Positions 45,979-54,637 are shown, counted from the first letter of the stretch. The stretch is DNA of 64,000 nucleotides from Bacteroidota bacterium (GCA_023460855.1 JAEWOS010000016.1:1-64000); one strand, 5' to 3'. Notes: generated by a model from the sequence alone, not told the origin. Numbers and translations: made by a program.

Positions 45979-47427
45979 ATGAAGAAATACACAGAAGACG
46001 ATCTGCGCGAAGATCTGAAAACCAAAGAATACGAAGCCGGTTTTTATACCGACATCGAGTACGAGGATTTTCCGACAGGTCTTAACGAAGATATAATCCG
46101 GGCAATTTCTGCTAAGAAAGAAGAACCGGAATGGATGACGGAATGGCGACTGGAATCTTTCCGGATCTGGCAAAAAATGGAAGAGCCGGATTGGGCAAAT
46201 ATTTCTTACGAAAAACCTGATTTTCAGGCAATAAAGTATTACGCTGCTCCAAAGAAAAAGCCGGAACTGGCAAGTCTGGACGAAGTGGATCCTGAGCTTT
46301 TGAAAACTTTCGAGAAACTCGGAATCAACATCGAGGAACAGAAAAGACTTTCCGGAGTTGCGGTGGATATCGTGATGGATTCCGTTTCCGTAAAGACGAC
46401 TTTTCAGGAAACCTTGAAGGAAAAAGGCATTATTTTCATGTCGATTTCAGAAGCCATTCGTGAATATCCGGATTTGGTTAAAAAATACATCGGTAAAGTT
46501 GTTCCAAGAGGTGACAATTTTTACGCGGCGCTGAATTCTGCAGTATTTTCAGACGGAAGTTTCTGTTACATTCCGAAAGGAGTTCGCTGTCCGATGGAAC
46601 TTTCCACGTATTTCCGAATCAACCAGGCCGGAACCGGACAGTTTGAAAGAACGCTCGTTGTTGCCGATGAAGGAAGTTACGTTTCTTATTTGGAAGGTTG
46701 TACCGCACCTGCAAGAGATGAAAACCAGTTACACGCAGCCGTTGTGGAACTTATCGCAATGGACAATGCAGAAATCAAATATTCTACTGTTCAGAACTGG
46801 TTTCCCGGAGATGAAAACGGTAAAGGCGGCGTTTATAACTTCGTGACTAAGAGAGGCTTGTGTGAAAACAACGCGAAAATTTCCTGGACTCAGGTTGAAA
46901 CCGGCTCTGCAGTCACCTGGAAATATCCAAGCTGTATTCTGAAAGGTGACAATTCAATCGGAGAGTTTTATTCGATTGCCGTAACCAACAATCATCAATA
47001 CGCCGATACCGGAACAAAGATGATTCACATCGGAAAAAATACGAGATCAACGATTATTTCTAAAGGAATTTCAGCCGGAAAATCAAACAACTCTTATCGC
47101 GGTTTAGTGAAAGTAATGCCTTCTGCAAAAGGAGCGCGAAACTTTTCACAGTGCGATTCTCTGTTGATGGGAAATGAATGCGGAGCACACACTTTTCCGT
47201 ATATCGAAATCAAAGATCCAACTGCGCAACTGGAACACGAAGCAACAACATCCAAAATCGGTGAAGACCAGATTTTCTATTGCAACCAGAGAGGAATCGA
47301 TACTGAAAGAGCCATCGCTCTGATTGTCAATGGATTCAGCAAAGAAGTGTTGAATAAATTACCAATGGAATTTGCTATTGAGGCACAGAAATTATTGGAG
47401 ATTTCTCTTGAAGGAAGTGTTGGATAA
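45979..47427 (+). CDS. sufB: Fe-S cluster assembly scaffold SufB
   Basis: SufB (482 aa from the ATG at 45979; an in-frame TTG at 45973 is rejected) is the central subunit of the SufBC2D scaffold on which new clusters form. Characteristic segments are YKNP-region equivalents [66 protein letters not shown], and the C-terminal [22 protein letters not shown]. The gene lies between element 1 upstream and a repeat-filled junction downstream. The length agrees with other SufB proteins. Confidence 0.96.
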   Translation: MKKYTEDDLREDLKTKEYEAGFYTDIEYEDFPTGLNEDIIRAISAKKEEPEWMTEWRLESFRIWQKMEEPDWANISYEKPDFQAIKYYAAPKKKPELASLDEVDPELLKTFEKLGINIEEQKRLSGVAVDIVMDSVSVKTTFQETLKEKGIIFMSISEAIREYPDLVKKYIGKVVPRGDNFYAALNSAVFSDGSFCYIPKGVRCPMELSTYFRINQAGTGQFERTLVVADEGSYVSYLEGCTAPARDENQLHAAVVELIAMDNAEIKYSTVQNWFPGDENGKGGVYNFVTKRGLCENNAKISWTQVETGSAVTWKYPSCILKGDNSIGEFYSIAVTNNHQYADTGTKMIHIGKNTRSTIISKGISAGKSNNSYRGLVKVMPSAKGARNFSQCDSLLMGNECGAHTFPYIEIKDPTAQLEHEATTSKIGEDQIFYCNQRGIDTERAIALIVNGFSKEVLNKLPMEFAIEAQKLLEISLEGSVG

Positions 47428-47433
47428 ACGATC

Positions 47434-47510
47434 TGTCATTGCGAACGAAACAAAGTGGAGTGTGGCAATCCAAACATGAGATTGCTTCGTCGTTCCTCCT
47501 CGCAATGACA
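47434..47510. repeat. REP-like long palindrome between sufB and sufC
   Basis: Perfect 10 bp outer arms TGTCATTGCG/CGCAATGACA (47434-47443 with 47501-47510) and inner arms GCAATC/GATTGC (47465-47470 with 47480-47485) enclose less perfect sequence. The ATTGCGAGG...ACGACGAAGCAATCTC type is, from general knowledge, dispersed in many bacterial genomes. Confidence 0.75.
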
Positions 47511-47533
47511 AAAAACTCTGCTAAGCGCAGCGC

Positions 47534-47600
47534 CTTTGCGTCCTTAAAAGCAGAAAAAATCATAAAAAATCTTTGCGCACCTTGCGTTAAAAAAAAAAAA
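47534..47600 (+). repeat. TTTGCG-type direct repeat and A12 tract before sufC
   Basis: CTTTGCG occurs at 47534-47540 and 47571-47577, and CCTTGCG at 47580-47586, followed by twelve A residues (47589-47600) that end one base before the sufC ATG. It is a different repeat family from the palindrome just upstream. Confidence 0.6.
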
Positions 47601-47601
47601 G

Positions 47602-48345
47602 ATGTTACAAATCAAAAACTTACACGCCAAAATTGAAGACGGCGCAGAAATCTTAAAAGGAATCAACCTTGAAATAAAACCGGGCGAAGTTCATGCGATT
47701 ATGGGACCGAACGGTGCCGGAAAATCTACACTTTCGTCAGTAATTGCCGGAAAAGAAGATTATGAAGTTACCGACGGTGAAATCCTTTTTGAAGGTGAAG
47801 ACATCATTGAAGATGCTCCGGAAGAAAGGGCGCATAAAGGAATCTTCATGTCATTTCAGTATCCGGTGGAAATTCCGGGAGTTTCGGTGACGAATTTCAT
47901 CAAAGCTGCTCTTAACGAAACCCGAAAGGCAAATGGTATGGAAGATTTATCAGCAAAAGAGATGCTGGCTTTGGTGCGGGAAAAATCGGAGATGTTAGAT
48001 ATTAAAAAGGATTTCCTGGGACGTTCTTTAAACGAAGGTTTTTCCGGTGGTGAAAAGAAGCGTAACGAAATTTTCCAGATGATGATGCTGAATCCAAAAC
48101 TTGCAATTCTGGACGAAACCGATTCTGGTTTGGATATCGACGCATTGAGAATTGTTGCAGACGGCGTGAATAAATTCAGAAACGAAGGAAACGCAGTTTT
48201 GTTAATCACGCATTATCAAAGACTTCTGAACTATATTCAACCGGATTACGTTCACGTTTTGGCCGATGGAAAAATCATCAAAACCGGTGACAAATCTCTC
48301 GCTTTGGAACTTGAAGACAAAGGTTACGACTGGCTTCTCAACTAA
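47602..48345 (+). CDS. sufC: Fe-S assembly ATPase SufC
   Basis: ABC-type ATPase (247 aa) that drives conformational change of SufB-SufD. Walker A is GPNGAGKST (35-43), the signature is the SufC-specific EGFSGGEKKRNE, Walker B is LAILDETDSGLDID, and the switch His is in LLITHYQRLLNY. There is no membrane partner, as expected for SufC. The start at 47602 directly follows an A12 tract, and the stop codon forms the outer end of inverted-repeat element 2. Confidence 0.97.
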   Translation: MLQIKNLHAKIEDGAEILKGINLEIKPGEVHAIMGPNGAGKSTLSSVIAGKEDYEVTDGEILFEGEDIIEDAPEERAHKGIFMSFQYPVEIPGVSVTNFIKAALNETRKANGMEDLSAKEMLALVREKSEMLDIKKDFLGRSLNEGFSGGEKKRNEIFQMMMLNPKLAILDETDSGLDIDALRIVADGVNKFRNEGNAVLLITHYQRLLNYIQPDYVHVLADGKIIKTGDKSLALELEDKGYDWLLN

Positions 48346-48376
48346 TTTGAAATTGAATGTTTGAAATTTGAGATTT
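48343..48376 (+). repeat. Left inverted-repeat arm of suf element 2
   Basis: The arm pairs with 48789-48822 and overlaps both the sufC stop codon and the TTG start proposed for the four-helix-bundle gene. Confidence 0.78.
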
Positions 48377-48768
48377 TGGGGACGATAAACAATTTTGAAG
48401 ATTTGGAAATATGGCAGAAATCAAGATTATTCTGTCAACAAATTGATAAATATTGTCTGCACAATTCCAAATTTTTTCAGCACGACAAATTTCAGATAGA
48501 CAGATCGAGCGCCTCGATAATGGATAATATTGCTGAAGGATTCGAAAGGGAAGGGAATAAAGAGTTTGTCAATTTTCTGACGATGTCTAAAGGTTCAGCC
48601 GGAGAAGTCCGTTCGCAACTAATCAGAGCTCACGACAGAGGATATCTTGACGATGAGATTTTTATAATCCTAAGTAAAGAAATTCAATCTATTTCTAAAA
48701 TGCTGTCGGGCTTCATCAATTATCTAAAAAACTCTGAACATAAAGGAAACAAATTTAATAGAAAATAG
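48361..48768 (+). CDS. Four-helix-bundle protein of the 23S rRNA intervening-sequence family (copy 2)
   Basis: Helical 135-aa protein related throughout to copy 1: NFEDLEIWQKSRLF, SIMDNIAEGFEREGNKEF and the closing NYLKNSEHKGNKFN. There is no ATG near the expected N-terminus. In-frame TTG codons occur at 48361 and 48376, and an ATA at 48385 sits just before the conserved NNFEDLEIW, where relatives would have ATG; either a TTG is used or the start has decayed. The reading frame is otherwise intact. Its role in the suf operon is unknown and probably unrelated to Fe-S chemistry. Confidence 0.75.
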   Translation: MKFEILGTINNFEDLEIWQKSRLFCQQIDKYCLHNSKFFQHDKFQIDRSSASIMDNIAEGFEREGNKEFVNFLTMSKGSAGEVRSQLIRAHDRGYLDDEIFIILSKEIQSISKMLSGFINYLKNSEHKGNKFNRK

Positions 48769-48788
48769 AAGTTTAATTTGAAGAGATG

Positions 48789-48822
48789 AAATTTCAAATC
48801 TCAAACTTCAAATATCAAATTA
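48789..48822 (+). repeat. Right inverted-repeat arm of suf element 2
   Basis: The arm pairs with 48343-48376 and ends four bases before the sufD ATG, forming its whole ribosome-binding region. It is rich in TTTGA/TCAAA words. Confidence 0.78.
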
Positions 48823-48826
48823 GCGT

Positions 48827-50134
48827 ATGGCTTTGTACGAACAAATTTTAAAAAATCACTCCGAATTTTTGGGAAAACTGCAGCATTCTTTTTTGAATGA
48901 GGCAAGAAAAACTGCACTTCAGAAGTTCAAAAAAGAAGGTTTTCCGACCAAAAAAGACGAGGAATATAAATACACGAATCTTCGTGAAATCACTGAAAAG
49001 GATTATAATTTCTTTCCTTCCGAACATCATAATATCACGAAAGAACAGCTGGATGAACTTCACTTGGGTGAAGAACATTTCGATTTTATCGTGTTCATCA
49101 ACGGTGAATTACACAAGGAATTTTCCAATATCTCCATTGAGAATGTGGAATTTCTGTCCTTCCGCTATGCGTTGAACGATGACAATCACAAAGAAGTTTT
49201 TGAAAAGTATTTCAACAGACTTTCAAATCAGGAAAATGCTTTCGTAAATCTGAATTCAGCTTATGCACGTGACGGATTTTTCATGAAAGTTCCCAAAAAT
49301 GTAGTGATTGAAAAACCAATTCATGTTTTTTATCTTTCTCATAATCAGGAAGAAAACACTTTTTACAATACAAGAAATCTGCTGATTGCGGAAGAAGGTT
49401 CAAAAGTGGAAGTGATTGAAAGTCACCATAATTTTGACTCAAATTTTGTGTTTACAAATTCGGTAACTGAAATTTTTGCAGGGAAAAATGCAAAAGCCGA
49501 TTGGCATAAACTGCAAAACGATAACGATACTTCGTATTTGGTGGATCACACGTTTGCTAAGCAGGAAAGAGATTCTTTGGCGACCGTCAATACTTTTTCT
49601 TTTGGTGGAAAACTGGTGAGAAACAATCTGGACTTCATTCAGGACGGAGAAAATATCAACTCGTTCATGAACGGAATTACGATTATCGGAAAAGAACAGT
49701 TGGTGGATCATCACACCGCAGTTCATCACAATCAACCGAATTGTGAAAGTTATCAAAACTATAAAGGAATTTTTAAGGATAAATCGCACGGCGTTTTCAA
49801 CGGAAAAGTTTTTGTAGATAAAATCGCTCAGAAAACCAATGCTTATCAACAAAATAACAACGTTTTACTTTCTGAAGGAGCAACCATCGACACCAAACCT
49901 CAGCTTGAAATTTTTGCTGACGATGTGAAATGTTCTCACGGATGTACTGTCGGTCAACTCAATAAAGACGCGTTATTTTATCTGAGAGCGAGAGGAATTT
50001 CCAAGAAAGAAGCTCAGGCTTTGCTACTGTATGCTTTTGCTAACGATGCAATGCAGAATATTGATATTGAGCCGCTAAAAATGAAAATATCCAGACTTCT
50101 AGCGGAAAAACTGGAAGTGGAGATGGAGTTTTAG
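48827..50134 (+). CDS. sufD: Fe-S assembly scaffold subunit SufD
   Basis: SufD (435 aa) pairs with SufB in the SufBC2D complex. The N-terminus has the helical region FKKEGFPTKKDEEYKYTNL typical of SufD. The beta-helix core follows, and the C-terminal SHGCTVGQLNKDALFYLRARGI with its conserved Cys-His surroundings is characteristic. It is the last gene of the operon, closed by a strong terminator. The cysteine desulfurase SufS and its partner SufE are not in the window, although they often follow sufD in related bacteria. Confidence 0.95.
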   Translation: MALYEQILKNHSEFLGKLQHSFLNEARKTALQKFKKEGFPTKKDEEYKYTNLREITEKDYNFFPSEHHNITKEQLDELHLGEEHFDFIVFINGELHKEFSNISIENVEFLSFRYALNDDNHKEVFEKYFNRLSNQENAFVNLNSAYARDGFFMKVPKNVVIEKPIHVFYLSHNQEENTFYNTRNLLIAEEGSKVEVIESHHNFDSNFVFTNSVTEIFAGKNAKADWHKLQNDNDTSYLVDHTFAKQERDSLATVNTFSFGGKLVRNNLDFIQDGENINSFMNGITIIGKEQLVDHHTAVHHNQPNCESYQNYKGIFKDKSHGVFNGKVFVDKIAQKTNAYQQNNNVLLSEGATIDTKPQLEIFADDVKCSHGCTVGQLNKDALFYLRARGISKKEAQALLLYAFANDAMQNIDIEPLKMKISRLLAEKLEVEMEF

Positions 50135-50149
50135 AAGGATAGCGAAAAT

Positions 50150-50185
50150 AAAAAAGTCTGAATCTATCGATCCAGACTTTTTTTT
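50150..50185. terminator. Bidirectional terminator after sufD
   Basis: AAAAAGTCTG/CAGACTTTTT (50151-50160 with 50173-50182) is a perfect 10 bp stem with a 12-base loop, flanked by A residues on the left and T residues on the right. It serves sufD and the convergent DUF3078 gene. Confidence 0.9.
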
Positions 50186-50207
50186 ATCTGTTTTTATTTA
50201 AAGAAAC

Positions 50208-51158
50208 TTACTTCCAGGTCTGATTATTTTTATTATCAGATCTTTTCACGCCATTGTCGATATTATAAGCGAATCCAACTCCTAAAGTCTGTTTCAGCTG
50301 AGTTCTTTTAATCTGATTGTGATCGTACAGCAAATCAAGCGTCACCACAGAAGAAATGTACTTGTTGATTTTCATGTTCAGAATTCCGCCGTAAGAAAGC
50401 ACCAGTCTTTCCGGATGTTCCAGATAATTGGAGAATACGGAAGCCGTGTTGATCACGGAAATATTCTCCATGATCTGCACTTTATAAAGCGCAGTTCCAA
50501 GAAAACCGAACTGGAACAGAGAAGAGTCTCCATTATTTTTTAAACCGTAATTGCCGGCGAACTGAAGGCTTGGATCCAGTACAAAAGTCCACCTCGCATT
50601 TGCAGGACGCAGGGAAACGGTAAGGTTTTCATTTGGTCTGTAAGTGAAACCGGCACCAACATTTACGTAACCGGGAGCCATGAAATTGGAAGTTTTAACA
50701 TAACCATTCGAATCAGTTTCTGTTCCGATGATAGGGCTTGCTCCGTCATAATCGTAACCCGGTGCAAACTGTGTAAGCAAACTTGCGCCAACTGAAGCAT
50801 ACCAGTTTTCAGAAATTTTGCGCCCGTAATTGGTGGAAAGATTGATGATATCCTGCGTTTTGCGGGTTCCCAATCCCTGTGTGTTACTTTGTCCGTAACC
50901 CAGAATCACGATGTTTTCCCACAAATCTTTGTCTTTTTCATAGGTCATATTGTAATTAGACCCTGCAATCCATCCGATATTGTTAACACCACCTGCAACC
51001 CAGTGTGAGAAGGCAGCCTGGTTCAACATCAATGTGTTTTGTCCCTGAATTGACCAGTGTTTAACAGTATCGCTCACCTCCATATTTGGAGCCATCGGTT
51101 CCTGAGCTTTCAACATAAAAGCAAACAGAATTGCAACTACAGAAAAAATTCTACTCAT
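50208..51158 (-). CDS. DUF3078 outer-membrane protein (copy 1)
   Basis: Secreted beta-rich protein (316 aa) with signal peptide MSRIFSVVAILFAFMLKAQ. Family marks are WSIQGQNTLMLNQAAFSHWVAGG, ILGYGQSN, NYGRKISENWY, FMAPGYVNVGAG and the final TLGVGFAYN, which suggest an outer-membrane barrel. The function of DUF3078 is unknown. It shares the whole layout, including FSNYLEHPERL and LLYDHNQIKR, with the second copy at 52142-53257, from which it is separated only by the rhomboid gene. Confidence 0.85.
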   Translation of the reverse strand: MSRIFSVVAILFAFMLKAQEPMAPNMEVSDTVKHWSIQGQNTLMLNQAAFSHWVAGGVNNIGWIAGSNYNMTYEKDKDLWENIVILGYGQSNTQGLGTRKTQDIINLSTNYGRKISENWYASVGASLLTQFAPGYDYDGASPIIGTETDSNGYVKTSNFMAPGYVNVGAGFTYRPNENLTVSLRPANARWTFVLDPSLQFAGNYGLKNNGDSSLFQFGFLGTALYKVQIMENISVINTASVFSNYLEHPERLVLSYGGILNMKINKYISSVVTLDLLYDHNQIKRTQLKQTLGVGFAYNIDNGVKRSDNKNNQTWK

Positions 51159-51177
51159 AATTTGATTTTTAAGAGTG

Positions 51178-51185
51178 CAAAATTA
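51178..51185 (-). promoter_or_regulatory. -7 promoter box for DUF3078 copy 1
   Basis: TAATTTTG on the minus strand matches TAnnTTTG, 19 bases before the ATG at 51158. Confidence 0.45.
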
Positions 51186-51227
51186 ACCAATTGAATTTGT
51201 GCAGATTATGATTTCTGTCAGTAAACT

Positions 51228-51998
51228 TTACTGCTTCCTTCTTCTGAGCTCATCGAGAAATTCCCAGATTTCATCTTTCTTTTTCTGAGGAAGTTCGCTA
51301 AAATCTTCAGGATGATTTTCGCGGTAATCCTGCCATAATTTGTCATCTTTCTCGCTGTAATAATTAGGGTATTCCCAAATAAATTTTCTTTTCTTTTCAC
51401 CGGTCTTCCGGAACATAAAAGCCAGAATAACTCCAACTGCAGCTCCTGCAAGGTGCGACTGCCATGAAATTTTACTCGGTTCGTTCAGGTTTGAAAAAAA
51501 TTCCTCCGGAAACACGCCCCAGATCAAACTGCCGTAGTATAACGCTACAACCATCGAAATCGACAGCAATTTCATGTCCCAGCGAATAACGCCACTGATA
51601 AACAGAAAAAAAGCCAGCACATAAACGAGACCGCTCGCACCAATAGTACAGGTATAAACTTCCCTGCCCGTAAAAATATCAACAGGAGGAAGCAGCCAGA
51701 CAAGCAAACCCGTAAAAAACCAGCCGGTAAAAAAAACTTTTTTGGCCACATGTCCGTAAAACTGGAACAGCAGAAAGAGCAAAACCCCGACCGGCACCAT
51801 ATTCCCGAAAAGATGCTCGAAATTTCCATGGAGGAACGGCGAAGTAAGAATTCCGAGAAATCCTGCCGGAACCAGCGGAATAATTGCACCCCAGCAACTG
51901 CTGATAAAACCCGAAATCTGCAGTACATAGCCGGCAACCATCAGCAGTAAAATTACTGCCGGATAGATCAAGGCATTTTTATGAACCACTTTCTTCAT
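51228..51998 (-). CDS. Rhomboid-family intramembrane serine protease
   Basis: Six-helix intramembrane protease (256 aa) with the catalytic dyad Ser122 in GASG and His182 in WQSHLAGA, plus the HGNFEHLFGN motif after the second helix. The last 50 residues are cytoplasmic, very polar and contain YYSEKDDKLWQDYRENHPEDF. Substrates cannot be predicted. It is monocistronic and lies between two DUF3078 genes, which may be coincidence. Confidence 0.92.
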   Translation of the reverse strand: MKKVVHKNALIYPAVILLLMVAGYVLQISGFISSCWGAIIPLVPAGFLGILTSPFLHGNFEHLFGNMVPVGVLLFLLFQFYGHVAKKVFFTGWFFTGLLVWLLPPVDIFTGREVYTCTIGASGLVYVLAFFLFISGVIRWDMKLLSISMVVALYYGSLIWGVFPEEFFSNLNEPSKISWQSHLAGAAVGVILAFMFRKTGEKKRKFIWEYPNYYSEKDDKLWQDYRENHPEDFSELPQKKKDEIWEFLDELRRRKQ

Positions 51999-52113
51999 CG
52001 CTTCGGTGTTTTACACAAACGCAAAGCCAAAAGCGATAATCTGCTATTTTGTCCTGAATCAGTGTTTTACTGCAAATTCGGCGTAATGGCGTTTTAAAAA
52101 TATTAAGAAGTAG

Positions 52114-52121
52114 TATTTTTG
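52114..52121 (+). promoter_or_regulatory. -7 promoter box for DUF3078 copy 2
   Basis: TATTTTTG matches TAnnTTTG, 20 bases before the ATG at 52142. The -33 position reads TTTT, not TTTG. Confidence 0.5.
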
Positions 52122-52141
52122 CACTTTTGAAAAGGAAATCA

Positions 52142-53257
52142 ATGATGCGCAGGTTTATTATATTATTATTCACAGCTGTCAGCTGCACGCTTTCGGCTCA
52201 GAACGAAGATTTAAGAAAGACCATTGACAGTATCAACCAGAGGTACTGGATTGCTGACCAGCCAAATCTGGACAGCCTGGCAAACATTGCGCTTATCGAT
52301 GTTCCCCATGTTTTCAACGATTCCATTGTAATCCGTAACGACATGGTAATTCCGCAGATCAGCAGCGAAGTTCCTGTGACGCCGTTTTTACTCAACAATA
52401 TCAGAGCTCCGCGAAGATGGTATTTTTACGGGCAGAATACGCTTGTGATTAATCAGGCATCTTTTTCCAACTGGAATTCCGGAGGTAATGATAACATTGG
52501 CGCGCTTGCAAAAATTAATTATAATTTGAGTTACCGCAACCGCCGTCACTATCTCGAACACATGCTGAATCTGGGTTACGGCTGGATTGCGAGCAGCGGA
52601 CAAAGCAGCAGAAAAACAGAAGATTACATCAATTTCATGTCGAATTACGGATATGATCTTGGCCGCAATTATTATCTTTCCACAGGGTTCCAGTTTCTGT
52701 CGCAGTTTGCACCGGGTTTTAATCATGAACTTACTCCGGATCCTGAATTTGTGGACAGAATTTCCCGTTTTATGGCTCCCGGATATATCAACGCAGGTAT
52801 TGGTTTTTCCTACAATCCCGCGGAAAATTTTCAGGTAATTTTCAGGCCGGCAAACGGAAAATTTACTATCGTTCGTGATCCTTTGCTGCAAAAACAGGGG
52901 CGTTTCGGTCTTCAGTACGACGGCCAGAAAGTGCGCTCAGAAATTGGTGCCATGCTGAATGTGATTTACCGACTGAAAATCTACAAAGACATTACGTTCG
53001 ACAATCAGATTAATTTTTTCTCCAATTATCTGGAACATCCTGAGCGAATTGATATTGCGTACAACGGAGTTCTGAATATCCGCTTCAATAAATTTATTTC
53101 CACCGTGCTTTCTATCGATTTGGTTTATGATCATGATCAGATTCAGCGTCTGCAGCGTAAACAGACACTTGGCATCGGATTTTCCTATCAGTTCGGCGAT
53201 CAGGCGAAAGACCGCGAATTCAGAAAAAAAATCATTAAACCCTACGTAAACAGGTAA
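52142..53257 (+). CDS. DUF3078 outer-membrane protein (copy 2)
   Basis: Secreted protein (371 aa) with signal peptide MMRRFIILLFTAVSCTLSAQ; the ATG at 52142 follows AAAGGAAATCA, and an in-frame TTG at 52127 is rejected. After an extra N-terminal region of about 75 residues comes the DUF3078 core: WYFYGQNTLVINQASFSNWNSGG, NLGYGWIASSGQSSRKTEDYINF, FMAPGYINAGIGF, FSNYLEHPERIDI and LVYDHDQIQRLQRKQTLGIGF. A paralogue of copy 1, on the opposite strand. Function unknown. Confidence 0.85.
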   Translation: MMRRFIILLFTAVSCTLSAQNEDLRKTIDSINQRYWIADQPNLDSLANIALIDVPHVFNDSIVIRNDMVIPQISSEVPVTPFLLNNIRAPRRWYFYGQNTLVINQASFSNWNSGGNDNIGALAKINYNLSYRNRRHYLEHMLNLGYGWIASSGQSSRKTEDYINFMSNYGYDLGRNYYLSTGFQFLSQFAPGFNHELTPDPEFVDRISRFMAPGYINAGIGFSYNPAENFQVIFRPANGKFTIVRDPLLQKQGRFGLQYDGQKVRSEIGAMLNVIYRLKIYKDITFDNQINFFSNYLEHPERIDIAYNGVLNIRFNKFISTVLSIDLVYDHDQIQRLQRKQTLGIGFSYQFGDQAKDREFRKKIIKPYVNR

Positions 53258-53345
53258 TCCGGCATCACTTTACGCCAAAAAGTAACATTGAAATTGGCTT
53301 CTGTTCAGATATTTTCTTGAAATTTGAATAACGAAATTCCTGAAA

Positions 53346-54452
53346 ATGTTTACTGACGAACATCTGTATTCCATAGCGTTGCGACGATGCACACTGATCG
53401 GCGACATCAACTTTCACAGGCTGGTGCGCACTGCAGGCAGTGCAAAAGAAGTTTGGTCGCTTCCCAAACGGGAACTTGCCAAAGCTTTTGGGGTCGGTTC
53501 CAGAACATTATCAGAAATCGGAACTGCTGAACCTTTGGAATTTGCCGAAAAGGAACTTCTTTTTTGCGAAAAAAACGGCATTAACATTTTACTGAGGCAT
53601 AACAGTGAATATCCGCGTCTGCTAAATGAAGCAGAAGATGCACCTGCCATTCTCTACTGCAAAGGTAATCTTGAATTCAGTGCACGATCTGTAAGTATAG
53701 TGGGAACCAGGAATATCACTTCATACGGAAGAAAATTTTTAGAAGAACTGTTTCCGGAATTGCCTGCTGAAAATCTGATCACGGTGAGCGGGCTTGCACT
53801 CGGCGCAGACACAGCTGTTCATGAATTGTCTTTGAAACATAAAATTCCAACCACCGCTGTTCTGGCGCACGGATTCCATACAATCTATCCTTCCAAGAAC
53901 AGAAAACTTGCCGAAACGATTCTCGAAAACGGCGGCACAATTCTGAGTGAATTTAATTCGTCCCAGAAACCCGACCGTGAAAATTTTATTCAGAGAAACC
54001 GGATTATCGCAGCCCTGTCTGAGACAACGATTGTCGTTGAAACAGCATTTGGAGGAGGTTCAGTGAGTACTGTTACGTTCGCAAATAATTATAACCGGGA
54101 AGTTTACGCACTGCCGGGCAAAATCACGGATAAATACAGCCAGGGCTGCAATCAGCTTATTTCCCAGCTTAAAGCGCGGACTATTTCCACTATTTCCGGA
54201 CTCATAGAAGAAATGGATCTTAAGCTGCAACCAAAAACAGGCATTCTGTTCCCCCGTTCCGAGATCAAACTGCAACTGTCCGAGGATCAGCAGTTAATCT
54301 ATGAAATTCTAGAAGAAAATTCTCAGATCTCACTTGATGAACTGGGCGAAAAAACAGAACTGCCGGCTCAGAAATTGCTGGCAATTTTACTGCATCTGGA
54401 ACTTGCAGGACATGTAAAGACGCATTCCGGGAAGCAATATTCATTGTCCTGA
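53346..54452 (+). CDS. dprA: DNA-processing protein DprA
   Basis: DprA (368 aa) loads RecA onto incoming single-stranded DNA during transformation. The Rossmann-like core carries SIVGTRNITSYGR, SGLALGADTAVHE, VLAHGFHTIYPSKN, GGTILSEF, FIQRNRIIAALSE and GGSVSTV. An N-terminal helix-hairpin-helix-like region and a C-terminal winged-helix domain (about 300-368, with LDELGEKTELP) complete the usual three-part layout. No other competence genes are nearby. Confidence 0.94.
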   Translation: MFTDEHLYSIALRRCTLIGDINFHRLVRTAGSAKEVWSLPKRELAKAFGVGSRTLSEIGTAEPLEFAEKELLFCEKNGINILLRHNSEYPRLLNEAEDAPAILYCKGNLEFSARSVSIVGTRNITSYGRKFLEELFPELPAENLITVSGLALGADTAVHELSLKHKIPTTAVLAHGFHTIYPSKNRKLAETILENGGTILSEFNSSQKPDRENFIQRNRIIAALSETTIVVETAFGGGSVSTVTFANNYNREVYALPGKITDKYSQGCNQLISQLKARTISTISGLIEEMDLKLQPKTGILFPRSEIKLQLSEDQQLIYEILEENSQISLDELGEKTELPAQKLLAILLHLELAGHVKTHSGKQYSLS

Positions 54453-54584
54453 TTAATAAGTCTTCTTTATAATTTATTCATTCTGCGTTAATATTCCACT
54501 TTTTGTAAAATTAATATTCAAACTGTATATTTTTCAAACAATCCGCACCATAACATTCAATTTTCGTGAAATGTTTATCACCTA

Positions 54585-54615
54585 TTTGGCAGTGCTGGAA
54601 AAATATCTAAATTTG
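54585..54615 (+). promoter_or_regulatory. Promoter of gdhA
   Basis: TTTG (54585-54588), a 19-base spacer and TAAATTTG (54608-54615) match the Bacteroidota consensus exactly, 22 bases before the gdhA ATG. Confidence 0.8.
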
Positions 54616-54637
54616 TTGCATACAACGACACAACGAT

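Larger units (their letters stand above)
48343..48822 (+). mobile_element. Intervening element 2 in the suf operon: inverted repeats around a four-helix-bundle gene
   Basis: A 480-base segment fills the sufC-sufD junction. Left arm 48343-48376 and right arm 48789-48822 are 34-base imperfect inverted repeats; I count 28 of 34 complementary positions. The left arm starts on the sufC stop codon, and the right arm ends four bases before the sufD ATG. The cargo is one four-helix-bundle gene. The layout repeats that of element 1, but the arm sequences differ (TTTGAAATTTGAGATTT type against TTCAAGG type), so the two are not a simple recent copy of each other. Confidence 0.65.

Noticed and set aside
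47439..47636. 65-codon frame between sufB and sufC
   Set aside because: It consists of the translated palindromic repeat and the TTTGCG/A12 tract and overlaps the start of sufC. Such frames appear wherever this repeat occurs.
45530..48822. Insertion sequences in the suf operon
   Set aside because: No transposase is encoded and I see no flanking target-site duplication, so the units are not called IS elements.
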